A stretch of 43,486 bases of DNA. Source: a virus. The position numbers were made by a program, and so were the translations under genes. Below, piece after piece: positions 14,400 through 21,632 of this stretch (position 1 is its first letter; each line of letters starts with the position of its first letter). The notes under the pieces are model-generated. The model did no database searches. It worked only from the letters and a program-made list of their open reading frames with translations, and was not told where the DNA came from. The stretch lies in IMG/VR virus record IMGVR_UViG_3300049489_000673, positions 1-43,486 of that record; one strand, given 5' to 3'.

Positions 14400-14608
14400 C
14401 CTTGCACCCCGACCCATCCGACCCCTGCCCCGACTGCGGCAGCATCGTCCACCGCGTCCCGTGGTACAGACACGGCGAGCACATCGAGGACCGGCTACGC
14501 TGCCTGCGCACTGGCACCTGCGGGTGGTACTCTGACGACCCGCTCCCTCCTGAGGCGAGCCCCGACCCTAGCGACGTAGACCCTGACCCGATGAGGTTCC
14601 CGGCATGA
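14396..14608 (+). CDS. Small zinc-ribbon protein
   Basis: The 70-residue product opens with PCPDCGSIVHRVPWYRHGE and has a second Cys pair in LRCLRTGTCGWYSDD, giving a four-Cys zinc ribbon, then an Asp/Pro-rich tail. ATGA overlaps link it to both neighbours. The role is unknown. Confidence 0.6.
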   Translation: MTLHPDPSDPCPDCGSIVHRVPWYRHGEHIEDRLRCLRTGTCGWYSDDPLPPEASPDPSDVDPDPMRFPA

Positions 14609-14811
14609 CCCCGCACCACCTGATCGCGCTGGCGCAAATGCGCCTTTCCCCCGGCCCCGAGCACTCGATCCCGGAAAGGTCGATCCCATCTTCGACCGCC
14701 GAGAGCCTGGTCAACCGCCGATATGCCGTCCGCAAGGGCGACTCTCTGCACCTCACCATTCGCGGGCAAGCAATCCTCGCCCGTGCGCTCCGGAGCGATC
14801 ATCTATGCTGA
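14605..14811 (+). CDS. Small winged-helix-like protein
   Basis: The 68-residue product ends with SLVNRRYAVRKGDSLHLTIR and GQAILARALRSD, the 'L...g.v.k....L.LT..G..l' pattern of the wing and last helix of winged-helix DNA-binding domains. The N-terminal part is too short for a full MarR-type domain. The assignment is tentative. Confidence 0.5.
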   Translation: MTPHHLIALAQMRLSPGPEHSIPERSIPSSTAESLVNRRYAVRKGDSLHLTIRGQAILARALRSDHLC

Positions 14812-15191
14812 ACGTCTACATCATGGGCCCTTACACCGCGCCGACTGCCGAGGAGGTGGAGGTCAACGTCCTGAACGCGCAGATCATCGCGGCGGCGATC
14901 CTGAAGGCCGGCGGGCACCCGCGATGCCCTCACGTCATGAGCCACAGGATCGCGACGCTGTTCCCAGAGCCCGTCTGGATCCGCGAGGGGCTCTACACCA
15001 TGACCCAATGCGAGGCAGGGATCCGGCTGCCCATGTGCACCGCCGTCGAACGGTCCAAGGGCACCCGTCATGAGTGGCGCTTCGGGCACGACATCGGGCT
15101 TGCCATGTTCGAGGCATTGGCAATCTCTCCCGACCCTGAGATTGCCTTGCCCGTCGAACTCCGAAACCTACTGGCAGGGGCTGGACTGTGA
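14805..15191 (+). CDS. DUF4406 / nucleoside deoxyribosyltransferase-like protein
   Basis: The 128-residue product starts MLNVYIMGPYTAPTAEEVEV, followed by NAQIIAAAILKAGGHPRCPH and a later EGLYTMTQCEAGIRLP. The 'YI.GPY.........N......A..l...G..P..PH' layout is that of DUF4406 and the related nucleoside 2-deoxyribosyltransferase Rossmann-like fold. The usual D-rich nucleotide-contact segment is replaced by EAGIRLPMC, so enzymatic activity is uncertain. It could handle nucleotides for phage DNA synthesis. It overlaps the previous gene by 7 bp. Confidence 0.68.
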   Translation: MLNVYIMGPYTAPTAEEVEVNVLNAQIIAAAILKAGGHPRCPHVMSHRIATLFPEPVWIREGLYTMTQCEAGIRLPMCTAVERSKGTRHEWRFGHDIGLAMFEALAISPDPEIALPVELRNLLAGAGL

Positions 15192-15343
15192 AGCATCGTC
15201 CTCCCGTGCCCAACCCGGAACGCCCGAAGTGCCCCAAGTGTGGCGCAACACTCGTGCCCGTTCAGTCGCCCGCTTACCTCTGGGGGCAATGCGTGCGCCC
15301 GGCTGAGTGGGCGTGTCCGGCATGCTTTGCCACGAAAGACTAG
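15188..15343 (+). CDS. 51-residue zinc ribbon, last gene of the early operon
   Basis: The frame starts at a GTG overlapping the previous stop (GTGA) and reads KHRPPVPNPERPKCPKCGAT, then a second pair WACPACFATKD. The two CxxC pairs make a compact zinc ribbon. It ends at TAG (15341-15343), 9 bp before the end of the convergent minus-strand gene, so it closes the rightward unit. No clear terminator lies between the two stops. Confidence 0.6.
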   Translation: MKHRPPVPNPERPKCPKCGATLVPVQSPAYLWGQCVRPAEWACPACFATKD

Positions 15344-15352
15344 GGCCCGTGG

Positions 15353-15643
15353 CTACCTGACCAGTCGCAACCGCCGACGCCTCTTCCGTGGCCTGCTCTC
15401 TGGTCGCCTGTCGAGTAGGTCGGTGGTCCCAGGCGCCGCCACCACGCAGTATGGGGTACCCTCGTGTCCACATGGGCACCGCGACATGATGCCGCGGAGC
15501 GTGGCGGTAGCGATTGGCAGGTCCGGGACCACGGGCTCCCCGCACTCTGGGCACTTCAGGCCGTCAGTCAACAGGTCATGGCGGCGGACCCAGGCGACCG
15601 GGTCAACCCCATGGAGCCGTACGTAGCTGGCCAGGTTGAACAC
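15353..15643 (-). CDS. Zinc-ribbon protein at the end of the late unit
   Basis: The 96-residue product (GTG start) reads FNLASYVRLHGVDPVAWVRR, then LTDGLKCPECGEPVVPD and SRCPCGHEGTPYCVVA, giving a four-Cys ribbon. It finishes with a very basic tail (RRPESRPRKRRRRLRLVR). It is convergent with the early operon and is the last gene of the long minus-strand unit. No strong ribosome-binding site is seen. The function is unknown. Confidence 0.6.
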   Translation of the reverse strand: MFNLASYVRLHGVDPVAWVRRHDLLTDGLKCPECGEPVVPDLPIATATLRGIMSRCPCGHEGTPYCVVAAPGTTDLLDRRPESRPRKRRRRLRLVR

Positions 15644-15673
15644 TGTTCGGATCCGTCAGTGAGTTAGGATGGC

Positions 15674-16189
15674 CTAGGGCCCGCCCGCGGACTGTGGCGC
15701 CGGCTGTCCACCGGTCGGCGCCAGGGCCTCCGTGCATCGGGTAGCGGCAGTGGCCGCGGCTGCCCCCAGGACGATGCCAGCGGCCGCCAATGCGGTCTGC
15801 GCAGGCTTCGGCAGCCTGGACCTTCGACGGCTCACCGGGGCCATGCTGGGCGCCACCTGCTCGGCCTCCGCCGGGGTCATGGCCTGGTGGCTTGCAGTCT
15901 CCCCGGCAAGGGTGGCTGTCCGGGCGCTCACTAGGGCAAGCTGCGTCACCTGCCCCTGCACTGCCCCGACGGCCACCTCCAGCCCTCGCACCGTGCCAGT
16001 GAGCCCCGAGAGCGCCTCCAGGATCGCTCGCCGGTCCTCGCCCCGCTCATCCCTCAGGCGCCGGACCTCGCCTGTCAGTGCGTCGATGCGGGCCCCCTGG
16101 TGGCACTCGGGGGCGCACCCTGGGGGAATGGTCGGCGTGTCGTCGTCCTGGATCCGGCGGAGCACGTCGTCAGGCACTCGGTCGGTCAC
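15674..16189 (-). CDS. Coiled-coil protein with one C-terminal membrane segment (possible lysis protein)
   Basis: The 171-residue product starts at a GTG overlapping the endolysin stop (GTGA). It has a helical coiled-coil (about 33-100, ALTGEVRRLRDERGEDRRAI), a basic patch (RRRSRLPKPA), one hydrophobic segment at about 130-150 (AQTALAAAGIVLGAAAATAA) and a Pro-rich tail. The plan recalls XhlA-type or spanin-like accessory proteins, and position directly after the endolysin supports a lysis role. It lacks the two or three membrane segments of common holins. Confidence 0.55.
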   Translation of the reverse strand: MTDRVPDDVLRRIQDDDTPTIPPGCAPECHQGARIDALTGEVRRLRDERGEDRRAILEALSGLTGTVRGLEVAVGAVQGQVTQLALVSARTATLAGETASHQAMTPAEAEQVAPSMAPVSRRRSRLPKPAQTALAAAGIVLGAAAATAATRCTEALAPTGGQPAPQSAGGP

Positions 16190-16962
16190 GGGCACACCTC
16201 GACAGCCGGGAGCGCGGTCGCCCACGACTCGTCCCCGAAGGTCCCGTCAACCCCGATGCCCCTTTCGGCCTGCCACTTGCGCACGCCCGCCACGGTCCCG
16301 ACATCATAGACCCCCGTCTGAGGGAGCCCGAGTAGCGACTGGCACTCCCTGACAGCCGCCGGCAGGGGAGAGCCGCCGGGGCGCAACGTCGGCTTGCCCA
16401 TGAGGTTGCCTCGCACCTTGAGCAGCCGGCGCCGCAACGTGCGCCCGTACTGCCCCGGGTCGGCGGTGTAGTAGCCAGCCTTGGCAAGGGCGGCCGCGTA
16501 GGGGCCCGGCAATCCGTCAGCCAGGGTCGCCCACGCCTCTCGGTATCGGTCGGTCCGGAGCAGCTTGATATGGTCCGCGACGCCCTCCCGAAGCGAAGCG
16601 AAGGCCCGGAAGCGCGTCCACGGGTGCGGAGGCTTGAGCCAGATCGACTGGAACACCTTTCCCGATCTGCTGTAGGGCGAGCCGCGAAACTCCACGAGGG
16701 CCGGGTTGGTTTCGCGCATGCGGATCGCCTGCTCTTGCGGGACCTCTTCGCCGCAAGCGAACATGCACCAGTCCGTTGAAGTGCCATCGGTCCACTTGGC
16801 GTTGCCGATGTTCCAGCAATGGCAAGCGCGTAGTCCCGTCTCTAGGTGCGCGTGCGCCGTCAGCAGGAGCACGCCGCCGGGGGTCATGTCCGGCAGTTCC
16901 TCCCTCAGAGCTTTGGCGACTGACGGGATCGTTAGTTGGGTGATGGTGTCGGCTCTCAACAT
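16186..16962 (-). CDS. Endolysin: lysozyme/glucosaminidase-like domain plus peptidoglycan-binding domain
   Basis: The 258-residue product has an N-terminal muralytic domain with AHAHLETGLRACHCWNIGNA (residues 36-55). Glu41 sits where the catalytic acid lies in glucosaminidase (GH73-like) and lysozyme-like phage enzymes, and the 'WNIGN.KW' strand is typical. A C-terminal peptidoglycan-binding domain (about 200-250: LLGLPQTGVYDVGTVAGVRK, WQAERGIGVDGTFGDESW) anchors it to the wall. No signal peptide is seen, so export needs a holin. A GGAGGG site precedes the ATG, downstream of a large inverted repeat. Confidence 0.85.
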   Translation of the reverse strand: MLRADTITQLTIPSVAKALREELPDMTPGGVLLLTAHAHLETGLRACHCWNIGNAKWTDGTSTDWCMFACGEEVPQEQAIRMRETNPALVEFRGSPYSRSGKVFQSIWLKPPHPWTRFRAFASLREGVADHIKLLRTDRYREAWATLADGLPGPYAAALAKAGYYTADPGQYGRTLRRRLLKVRGNLMGKPTLRPGGSPLPAAVRECQSLLGLPQTGVYDVGTVAGVRKWQAERGIGVDGTFGDESWATALPAVEVCP

Positions 16963-16981
16963 GGCGCCCTCCGTGCGTCAC

Positions 16982-17055
16982 TGAAGGGAGCAACCTAGCG
17001 GCATCGGCGAGGGGAAGGGGGAGGCCCGCGGAGTCGCGCTAGGTTGCTCACTTCA
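16982..17055 (-). promoter_or_regulatory. Large inverted repeat before the endolysin gene
   Basis: In the transcript, TGAAGTGAGCAACCTAGCG is followed after 36 bases by CGCTAGGTTGCTCCCTTCA. The 19-base arms pair at 18 positions with one mismatch. The structure starts in the stop codon of the upstream 65-residue gene and ends 19 bases before the endolysin ATG, leaving the ribosome site outside the stem. There is no U-tract. It may be an RNA-processing or expression-control hairpin, or a DNA site for a binding or recombination protein. Confidence 0.8.
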
Positions 17056-17250
17056 ATGGCGCATCCTCTCCGTTGTGGCCGCTTGGCTTGCGTTCGCCGC
17101 GCTCCCTGCCGCCTGCCCAATGCGCGCTTCGATGGTCTCGCTCCGCTCAGTCGAGGGGCAGTCGAGCCCCGTCAAGTCCTCGACAATCGGGATCGCCCTC
17201 TCGACAAGCCCGAGCACTTCGCCCACGGTCCGCAGCCATCCCCAAGTCAT
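17053..17250 (-). CDS. Small protein upstream of the endolysin
   Basis: The 65-residue product starts MTWGWLRTVGEVLGLVERAI with an ATGA overlap with the previous stop, and continues PIVEDLTGLDCPSTERSETI into an Ala-rich helix. The N terminus is amphipathic, but there is no membrane span long enough for a holin. A lengthening to 17436 is Arg/Gly-rich and overlaps another gene, so it is rejected. Position suggests a lysis or late accessory role. Confidence 0.6.
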   Translation of the reverse strand: MTWGWLRTVGEVLGLVERAIPIVEDLTGLDCPSTERSETIEARIGQAAGSAANASQAATTERMRH

Positions 17251-17540
17251 GCAACCTCCCTGACGTTGACGCGCACTCCGCGCGTTGCGATCCGCCCTTC
17301 GGCAGTGGTCAGCTTGACCACCAGAAGCCCCGCGTCCCCCGACTCTCCGCCCACCGCGAAAGCAGTCGTGACCTGCCCCGCTACACTCGGCGCGATGGCC
17401 CCTGCCCCCACTTCGATCCCACCGGTAGCGGTCCACTCTACGGATGCAATCGAGTCGCCGGTCGGGAGCGTCCAGGCCACCGCCACGTCGACGGCATCGG
17501 CGGGCGCCTTGGTCACTGCTCCGAGTATCGTCGGGGTCAC
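17247..17540 (-). CDS. Ig-like beta-sandwich structural protein
   Basis: The 97-residue product (GTG start with GGTGAG upstream) is beta-rich: DAVDVAVAWTLPTGDSIASV, EWTATGGIEVGAGAIAP and VKLTTAEGRIATRGVRVNVR. The '..W.lp.GdsI.s..W....' and final 'T..Gr.....v.v.V' layout is that of short Ig-like phage structural proteins next to fibre genes. It probably decorates a fibre or the capsid. Confidence 0.6.
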   Translation of the reverse strand: MTPTILGAVTKAPADAVDVAVAWTLPTGDSIASVEWTATGGIEVGAGAIAPSVAGQVTTAFAVGGESGDAGLLVVKLTTAEGRIATRGVRVNVREVA

Positions 17541-17549
17541 AGACTCACC

Positions 17550-18701
17550 CTACAAGATGCGAGTCGGGAACGACACCCCTCCCGCGTCGGCAGTGAGCGC
17601 AAGCCCCTCGACAACGGACCGCAGATCGACCGGCGACACCTCGGCGTCAATGGCGAGGCCCTCGGCTGAGGTCCGGTAGAGTGCCACCTCAACGCGAGTC
17701 GGGAACAGCCGCGACAGGTCAATGACCCGAGTCCGCCCGACACCCGCCGGGCGAAACTCCCCCGAGCCGGAGAGCGAAGCGCCGACCGTGACAGTAGCTC
17801 CGCCGTCAGCCCACAGGGACGCGACCCCACCGAAGGCGACCCCGACACCCTGAGTCACCCCGACGCCCACAGTCAGCTCAGCCGAGCCAGCCAGCGACGC
17901 GCCCCGGGCAGCCAGCGACGCCGACGCCGGAGCAAGCTCGGCCCCTCCCGTCAGTGCGGCGCCCCGGGCAGCCACCTCGGACGAGTGCGGGTCGAGGCTC
18001 CCCGAGCCGGAGCAGGAGACGGACCGGCAGACCACCGCGGCCGAGTCCGGCGCCAGGGCCCCTGAGCCTGCCCAGGATGCGTCCCGACAGGCCAGGGCTA
18101 CCCCGGCAGGGGCAAGGCTCCCGGAGCCTGCCAGGGAGCAGTCCCGCCCCGCTATCAGGGGGGCCGAGCCGTCGGGGGACAGGGTGCCCTCCCCCGTCAG
18201 AGCGGCGCTCACCGCAACGGTAGCGGCGGACGCTGGCGCTAGAGCCCCTGAGCCCCCGCAGGATGCGCTCACCGCAACGGTGGCCCCTGAGGTCAGGGCG
18301 AGACTCCCGGAGCCGGCCAGGGCCGAGCTGCGGCAGGCGAGGGCCAGGGACGACGGGGAGAGCGCGGCCGAGCCGGCGAGCCCCACCGACCGGGCCCCGA
18401 ACCCGAGGGAGGCAGGGGAGAGGGACCCTGCTCCCGAGCATGCCGCCGACCGGGCCGCCATTGCGACGGACGCGGGGGCAAGCGAGCCTGCTCCCGAGAT
18501 CGCGCATGACCTGCCGGTAAGTCCCACCGACGCGGGAGAGAGAGCGCCGTTACCCGAGAGCGCCGAGTCCCTCGCGAGGATGGCGAGCGGCGACGGCGCA
18601 AGCGAGCCACTGCCGGAGAGCGCAACGTCCCGGGCCTCAATAGTCGGACCGCCCGACTGCTGAAAGGCGTTGGTCTGGAACGCTGTGCTCTGGAAGGCCA
18701 T
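17550..18701 (-). CDS. Fifteen-copy repeat tail-associated protein (probable beta-solenoid)
   Basis: The 383-residue product opens with MAFQSTAFQTNAFQQSGG, an AFQ-rich start found in phage tail or decoration proteins. About 15 repeats of some 20 residues follow, of the form SGSGSLAPASVALAARSAAL. The alternating small residues (Gly, Ser, Ala) and one Leu per repeat suggest a regular beta-solenoid or fibrous shaft. The C-terminal 70 residues (RVIDLSRLFPTRVEVALYRT, then FPTRIL) are different and may cap it. It lies in the fibre locus and is probably a tail-fibre or surface protein. Confidence 0.65.
   Translation of the reverse strand: MAFQSTAFQTNAFQQSGGPTIEARDVALSGSGSLAPSPLAILARDSALSGNGALSPASVGLTGRSCAISGAGSLAPASVAMAARSAACSGAGSLSPASLGFGARSVGLAGSAALSPSSLALACRSSALAGSGSLALTSGATVAVSASCGGSGALAPASAATVAVSAALTGEGTLSPDGSAPLIAGRDCSLAGSGSLAPAGVALACRDASWAGSGALAPDSAAVVCRSVSCSGSGSLDPHSSEVAARGAALTGGAELAPASASLAARGASLAGSAELTVGVGVTQGVGVAFGGVASLWADGGATVTVGASLSGSGEFRPAGVGRTRVIDLSRLFPTRVEVALYRTSAEGLAIDAEVSPVDLRSVVEGLALTADAGGVSFPTRIL
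17765..18635. repeat. About 60-bp coding repeat array
   Basis: About 15 diverged copies of a roughly 60-bp unit encode the 20-residue repeat SGSGSLAPASVALAARSAAL. One or two copies are longer or irregular (near 18150 and 17860). The protein repeat is far better conserved than the DNA. Confidence 0.75.
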
Positions 18702-18703
18702 GG

Positions 18704-19150
18704 TTAGCGCTTGGTCAAGGTGACGTGAAGCTCAGTGGTGGTGTTGACGTTGCGGGTCATGAGGGTTGAGCGCGTCTCATCGTTGCGCGCCGCAACGTAG
18801 GCGTCGCTCGGCTCGAAGGCGCCACCAATGGTGTAGTCAAAGTCCACATCGCCCCACAGTTTCTCAAGCCCCGGGGCAAACTGCTCCCGCGTTTGCTTGT
18901 GGGCGAGCACGAAGAACTCACCGGCAAGCGGCGGCCACTCCGCGCGCGGGTCGGCGTAGGCCCTACCGTGGCTCCAATGCGGCCCGACGATGCCGAGCTG
19001 CCCGCCTTGCTTGAGTTTCCGATGGGCGATAGTGATCACCATTACCCGCCCAGCCGCGTTGAGTAGGTGCAGGTTGGTCAGGTCCACTCGCTCAAGTGAG
19101 CAAGGTTCAGCCGCGCGCAGTTCCTTCGTATCCGTTGCGTCAATCTTCAT
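18704..19150 (-). CDS. Methyltransferase-like protein (class I fold, N-terminal part reduced)
   Basis: The 148-residue product reads LRAAEPCSLERVDLTNLHLL, then AHRKLKQGGQLGIVGPHWSH and GRAYADPRAEWPPLAGEFFV. The 'h..LK.GG.l.i..P...h..a..DP...wPp' strand-loop matches the C-terminal half of class I SAM-dependent methyltransferases in LPS or cell-wall gene clusters. The end (NVNTTTELHVTLTKR) fits. The usual GxGxG SAM loop is absent, and the short N-terminal part (about 50 residues before the LKQGG segment) has no room for it, so it may be inactive or remodelled. Confidence 0.6.
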   Translation of the reverse strand: MKIDATDTKELRAAEPCSLERVDLTNLHLLNAAGRVMVITIAHRKLKQGGQLGIVGPHWSHGRAYADPRAEWPPLAGEFFVLAHKQTREQFAPGLEKLWGDVDFDYTIGGAFEPSDAYVAARNDETRSTLMTRNVNTTTELHVTLTKR

Positions 19151-19162
19151 TGTCGTTCCCCT

Positions 19163-19900
19163 TCACCACATGTAATCAGGCGCACCGAAGCGCCCTTCGA
19201 GGTCATAGTGCCCGACTCGCACGGAGCAATCCACCGCGCATCGGTGGCCGTGCTTGCGGGCATCAGCCCAGAAGTAGAGATCCTGGGTGCCACTCCCCTC
19301 TGCCCCGGCAACAGTCTTGAACCACGGGCGGCGCAAGCGTTCATCGGCGAACATGCTCAGCCGGTGAAGCGTGAAGCCCATGCCGAGCCCGCAGGACTCG
19401 ACTAGTCCGCCGTCGGGGTCGGGGCGCTGGGGGCGGAAGTTGAGATCGGGCGCCTTTGCATCGCCCCAAATTTGCGGCTGCCCGCCGGGGCCCTTCGTCC
19501 AGTAGAGCCCGCCCACTGCTGATAGCTCCGGGTGGGCCTCGAGGGTCGAGAGCAGCCGAACGAACCCGTCGACGGGCGGTGCGTTGTCGTGCTCGACCGT
19601 CAGCAGATAGCGGAACTTCGACAGCTCCGGATGGGCCATGACGTTGGCCACGGTCTGGCTGAACGCTTCGCCAACTTCGAGCCCGAGCGCCCACAGCCGA
19701 GCAACCTTGGCATTGGGCGGGCTCACCATGCTCAGCCATGAGGCCACGCACTTGGTCGGCATCGAACCAAAGCCGGGCGTGATGATGACGGTGGACAGGT
19801 CCTTGTACCCGCCCTCGTAGTTCAGGCGACACAAGGAGGCGTTCAGGTCGGCGTTGTGCGAGCCGCCTACGTCGAGCGAAACGATCTGCGGTGCGAGCAT
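19163..19900 (-). CDS. Glycosyltransferase-like protein (GT-A-type)
   Basis: The 245-residue product starts MLAPQIVSLDVGGSHNADLN, continues with SMPTKCVASWLSMVSPPNAK, and has FRYLLTVEHDNAPPVDGFVR. Here EHD occupies the position of the DxD metal/nucleotide-sugar motif. GLYWTKGPGGQPQIWGDAKA and later HGHRCAVDCSVRVGHYDLEG complete a pattern shared with family-2-like glycosyltransferases. The upstream in-frame extension to 20080 is Arg/Pro-rich and overlaps a fibre gene. It may add sugars to phage fibres or host surface glycans. No signal peptide or membrane segment is seen. Confidence 0.65.
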   Translation of the reverse strand: MLAPQIVSLDVGGSHNADLNASLCRLNYEGGYKDLSTVIITPGFGSMPTKCVASWLSMVSPPNAKVARLWALGLEVGEAFSQTVANVMAHPELSKFRYLLTVEHDNAPPVDGFVRLLSTLEAHPELSAVGGLYWTKGPGGQPQIWGDAKAPDLNFRPQRPDPDGGLVESCGLGMGFTLHRLSMFADERLRRPWFKTVAGAEGSGTQDLYFWADARKHGHRCAVDCSVRVGHYDLEGRFGAPDYMW

Positions 19901-19919
19901 GATTCCCCTTCCGAGAGAG

Positions 19920-20990
19920 TCACCTAAAGTAACCGATTGGAACGTTGTTGAAACCCCCGAGCGTGCCGGGGGCGTTGGTACTGAGCGAGGTTCCGAAGCT
20001 CGACCATGGCCGGCTGACGGTGGACGCGCCGAACGGGTTGGGCTGCGCCGCCGTATTGGTCGATCCGATGGGCCACCCAAGGGCAGCTGAGCCCGCGTCA
20101 GAGATTGCCCCGAGTCGCAGGGACAGGCCGACCAGCGTCCCTTGGCAGGCCGCCGCGTAGAGGTACGTCCCGGCTGATAGCGTGGTCGCGAATGGGACTG
20201 TCATCCGAAGGTCGCGAATGAAGTTGGCGCTCACGGTAGAAGCTGTGTACGTCCCGCCGTTCCCCACCAGAGAGTACGACTGCGACGACGACGACACCTG
20301 ACGTGACAGGTCAAGTGAGGTGCTCCACACGCTGACATAGGTGGACGCGTTCTTGGAGTAGAGCCCCAGGGCAATGCTCCCGCGATGGGTTGCGGCCGCC
20401 GTCGAAGATGCCCCCGACCATCCAACGATGGCGCACGCGGCACTCACGGCCATGGTGGTGCCCAACGTCTGCGGCATGAGCGTCCACGTCGCCATGGTGG
20501 AGGTGTTGGCACTGATGAAGTTCTGCGCCGTGTAGACCCCGGGCGGGCCGAACCCCGTCATGTGAAGGATGGGCGGCGATGGCACAGAGCAAGGACAGGA
20601 CGCGGTGATCTTCGAGTTGGTATCACTCCCGAAGGTCACCCCACCGTCGGCCGCAAACACGTCAGGATTGAGGGACCAGACACGGATCCCGACCCCGGAC
20701 GCGGCCGCCACAACGGACGCACCGAGGCTGCTCCTGTTGTTGAACAACACGCCGAGCCCAGCACCGTTGACCTGCGCACTAGCGACGATGCTCCCGGCGG
20801 ACGTGCCAAACCAGACCTTCGCCTGCGACTCGTTCGTTGGCGCAACCGAGTCGAACAGGGATGACAGTTCGGTGGCCGCCGGGGTGAACGTGACAACGTG
20901 TGAGCTGTTCCAGTCCGACGGGCGAACGACAGTCGTATCCCCGCCGTCCGCGACGGTTACCGACTTCGCGTGGCCGACAGTGATCGGCAC
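19920..20990 (-). CDS. Tail fibre / receptor-binding-type protein
   Basis: The 356-residue product starts MPITVGHAKSVTVADGGDTT and has VVRPSDWNSSHVVTF, a fibre N-terminal motif ('SDWN..H') seen in many phage adhesins. The rest is Ser/Thr/Ala/Gly-rich beta structure with a jelly-roll-like look (DLRMTVPFATTLSAGTYLYA). The end (GGFNNVPIGYFR) is tip-like. It is probably the main receptor-binding or fibre protein. Confidence 0.68.
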   Translation of the reverse strand: MPITVGHAKSVTVADGGDTTVVRPSDWNSSHVVTFTPAATELSSLFDSVAPTNESQAKVWFGTSAGSIVASAQVNGAGLGVLFNNRSSLGASVVAAASGVGIRVWSLNPDVFAADGGVTFGSDTNSKITASCPCSVPSPPILHMTGFGPPGVYTAQNFISANTSTMATWTLMPQTLGTTMAVSAACAIVGWSGASSTAAATHRGSIALGLYSKNASTYVSVWSTSLDLSRQVSSSSQSYSLVGNGGTYTASTVSANFIRDLRMTVPFATTLSAGTYLYAAACQGTLVGLSLRLGAISDAGSAALGWPIGSTNTAAQPNPFGASTVSRPWSSFGTSLSTNAPGTLGGFNNVPIGYFR

Positions 20991-20991
20991 G

Positions 20992-21426
20992 TCAGTCCAG
21001 CGTGAAGGTGGTGGTGGTGGCCTTCAGGCGAGGAGCTGTCCCTACCGCCATCGTGATTGACGACGACAGCGCGCCCGATGCGATGATGTTCCCTGCGCCG
21101 CTGGCAGAGTCGACGATTGCTGCGTGGGTGATGGCTGCGCCGGGGCTCGCGGTACACTCGGCAAAGTCCACGTTGCTGGTCAACGTTGCGCCCGCTCCGC
21201 CGGGAATCGTGAAGCCGTCCGTGTCGCGGTCGAAGGGCCTTCGAGCGTAGCCGGTATAGGCCGTCTCGGAAGTCGTGGCCGTGCCAGCCTCGCCGGGATC
21301 CGCTATGTAGAGGGCGAACCAGAGGGTAGCCAGTGGGGAGGAGTGGTTTTGTGCGATGCCCGTCCAGGCCGTGCCGTGCAGCACGAGCCTTAGGATCGCA
21401 TCTTCGGTCGCGTTGCTCAGGGTCAT
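20992..21426 (-). CDS. Conserved tail-fibre-associated structural protein
   Basis: The 144-residue product contains the well-known phage pattern: ILRLVLHGTAWTGIAQNHSS, LWFALYIADPGEAGTATTSE and TAYTGYARRPFDRDTDGFTI. The family lies next to fibre genes in many phages. The exact structural place is not established. Confidence 0.72.
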   Translation of the reverse strand: MTLSNATEDAILRLVLHGTAWTGIAQNHSSPLATLWFALYIADPGEAGTATTSETAYTGYARRPFDRDTDGFTIPGGAGATLTSNVDFAECTASPGAAITHAAIVDSASGAGNIIASGALSSSITMAVGTAPRLKATTTTFTLD

Positions 21427-21438
21427 GGCCAGATCCTA

Positions 21439-21621
21439 TCAGGGCAGGGGACGCCCGACACCTTGCGCCTTCGCCCTGATGTCGAGGAGGTCAGCGCCGA
21501 AGCGGGCCGCAATCTGCGCCGACCTCCACTCTGGCGGGACAGCCGCCGCATAGGCCGACGCAAGCGCGCCAACGAGTCCGATGATCGCGAAACCCACGGT
21601 GATGTAGTCTTGAATGGTCAT
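21439..21621 (-). CDS. Small single-pass membrane protein (holin candidate)
   Basis: The 60-residue product begins MTIQDYITVGFAIIGLVGAL, giving one hydrophobic N-terminal segment (about 8-30), then a soluble charged helix (EWRSAQIAARFGADLLDIRA). The ATG at 21621 has AGAGGA upstream. The in-frame TTG at 21636 is less likely. Placement inside the fibre cluster is unusual for a holin, but it is the best small membrane protein of the late region. Confidence 0.6.
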   Translation of the reverse strand: MTIQDYITVGFAIIGLVGALASAYAAAVPPEWRSAQIAARFGADLLDIRAKAQGVGRPLP

Positions 21622-21632
21622 GTCAGTTCCTC

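Noticed and set aside
15344-15352. Terminator between the convergent transcription units
   Set aside because: Only 9 bp separate the two stop codons, and no stem or T-tract was found there.
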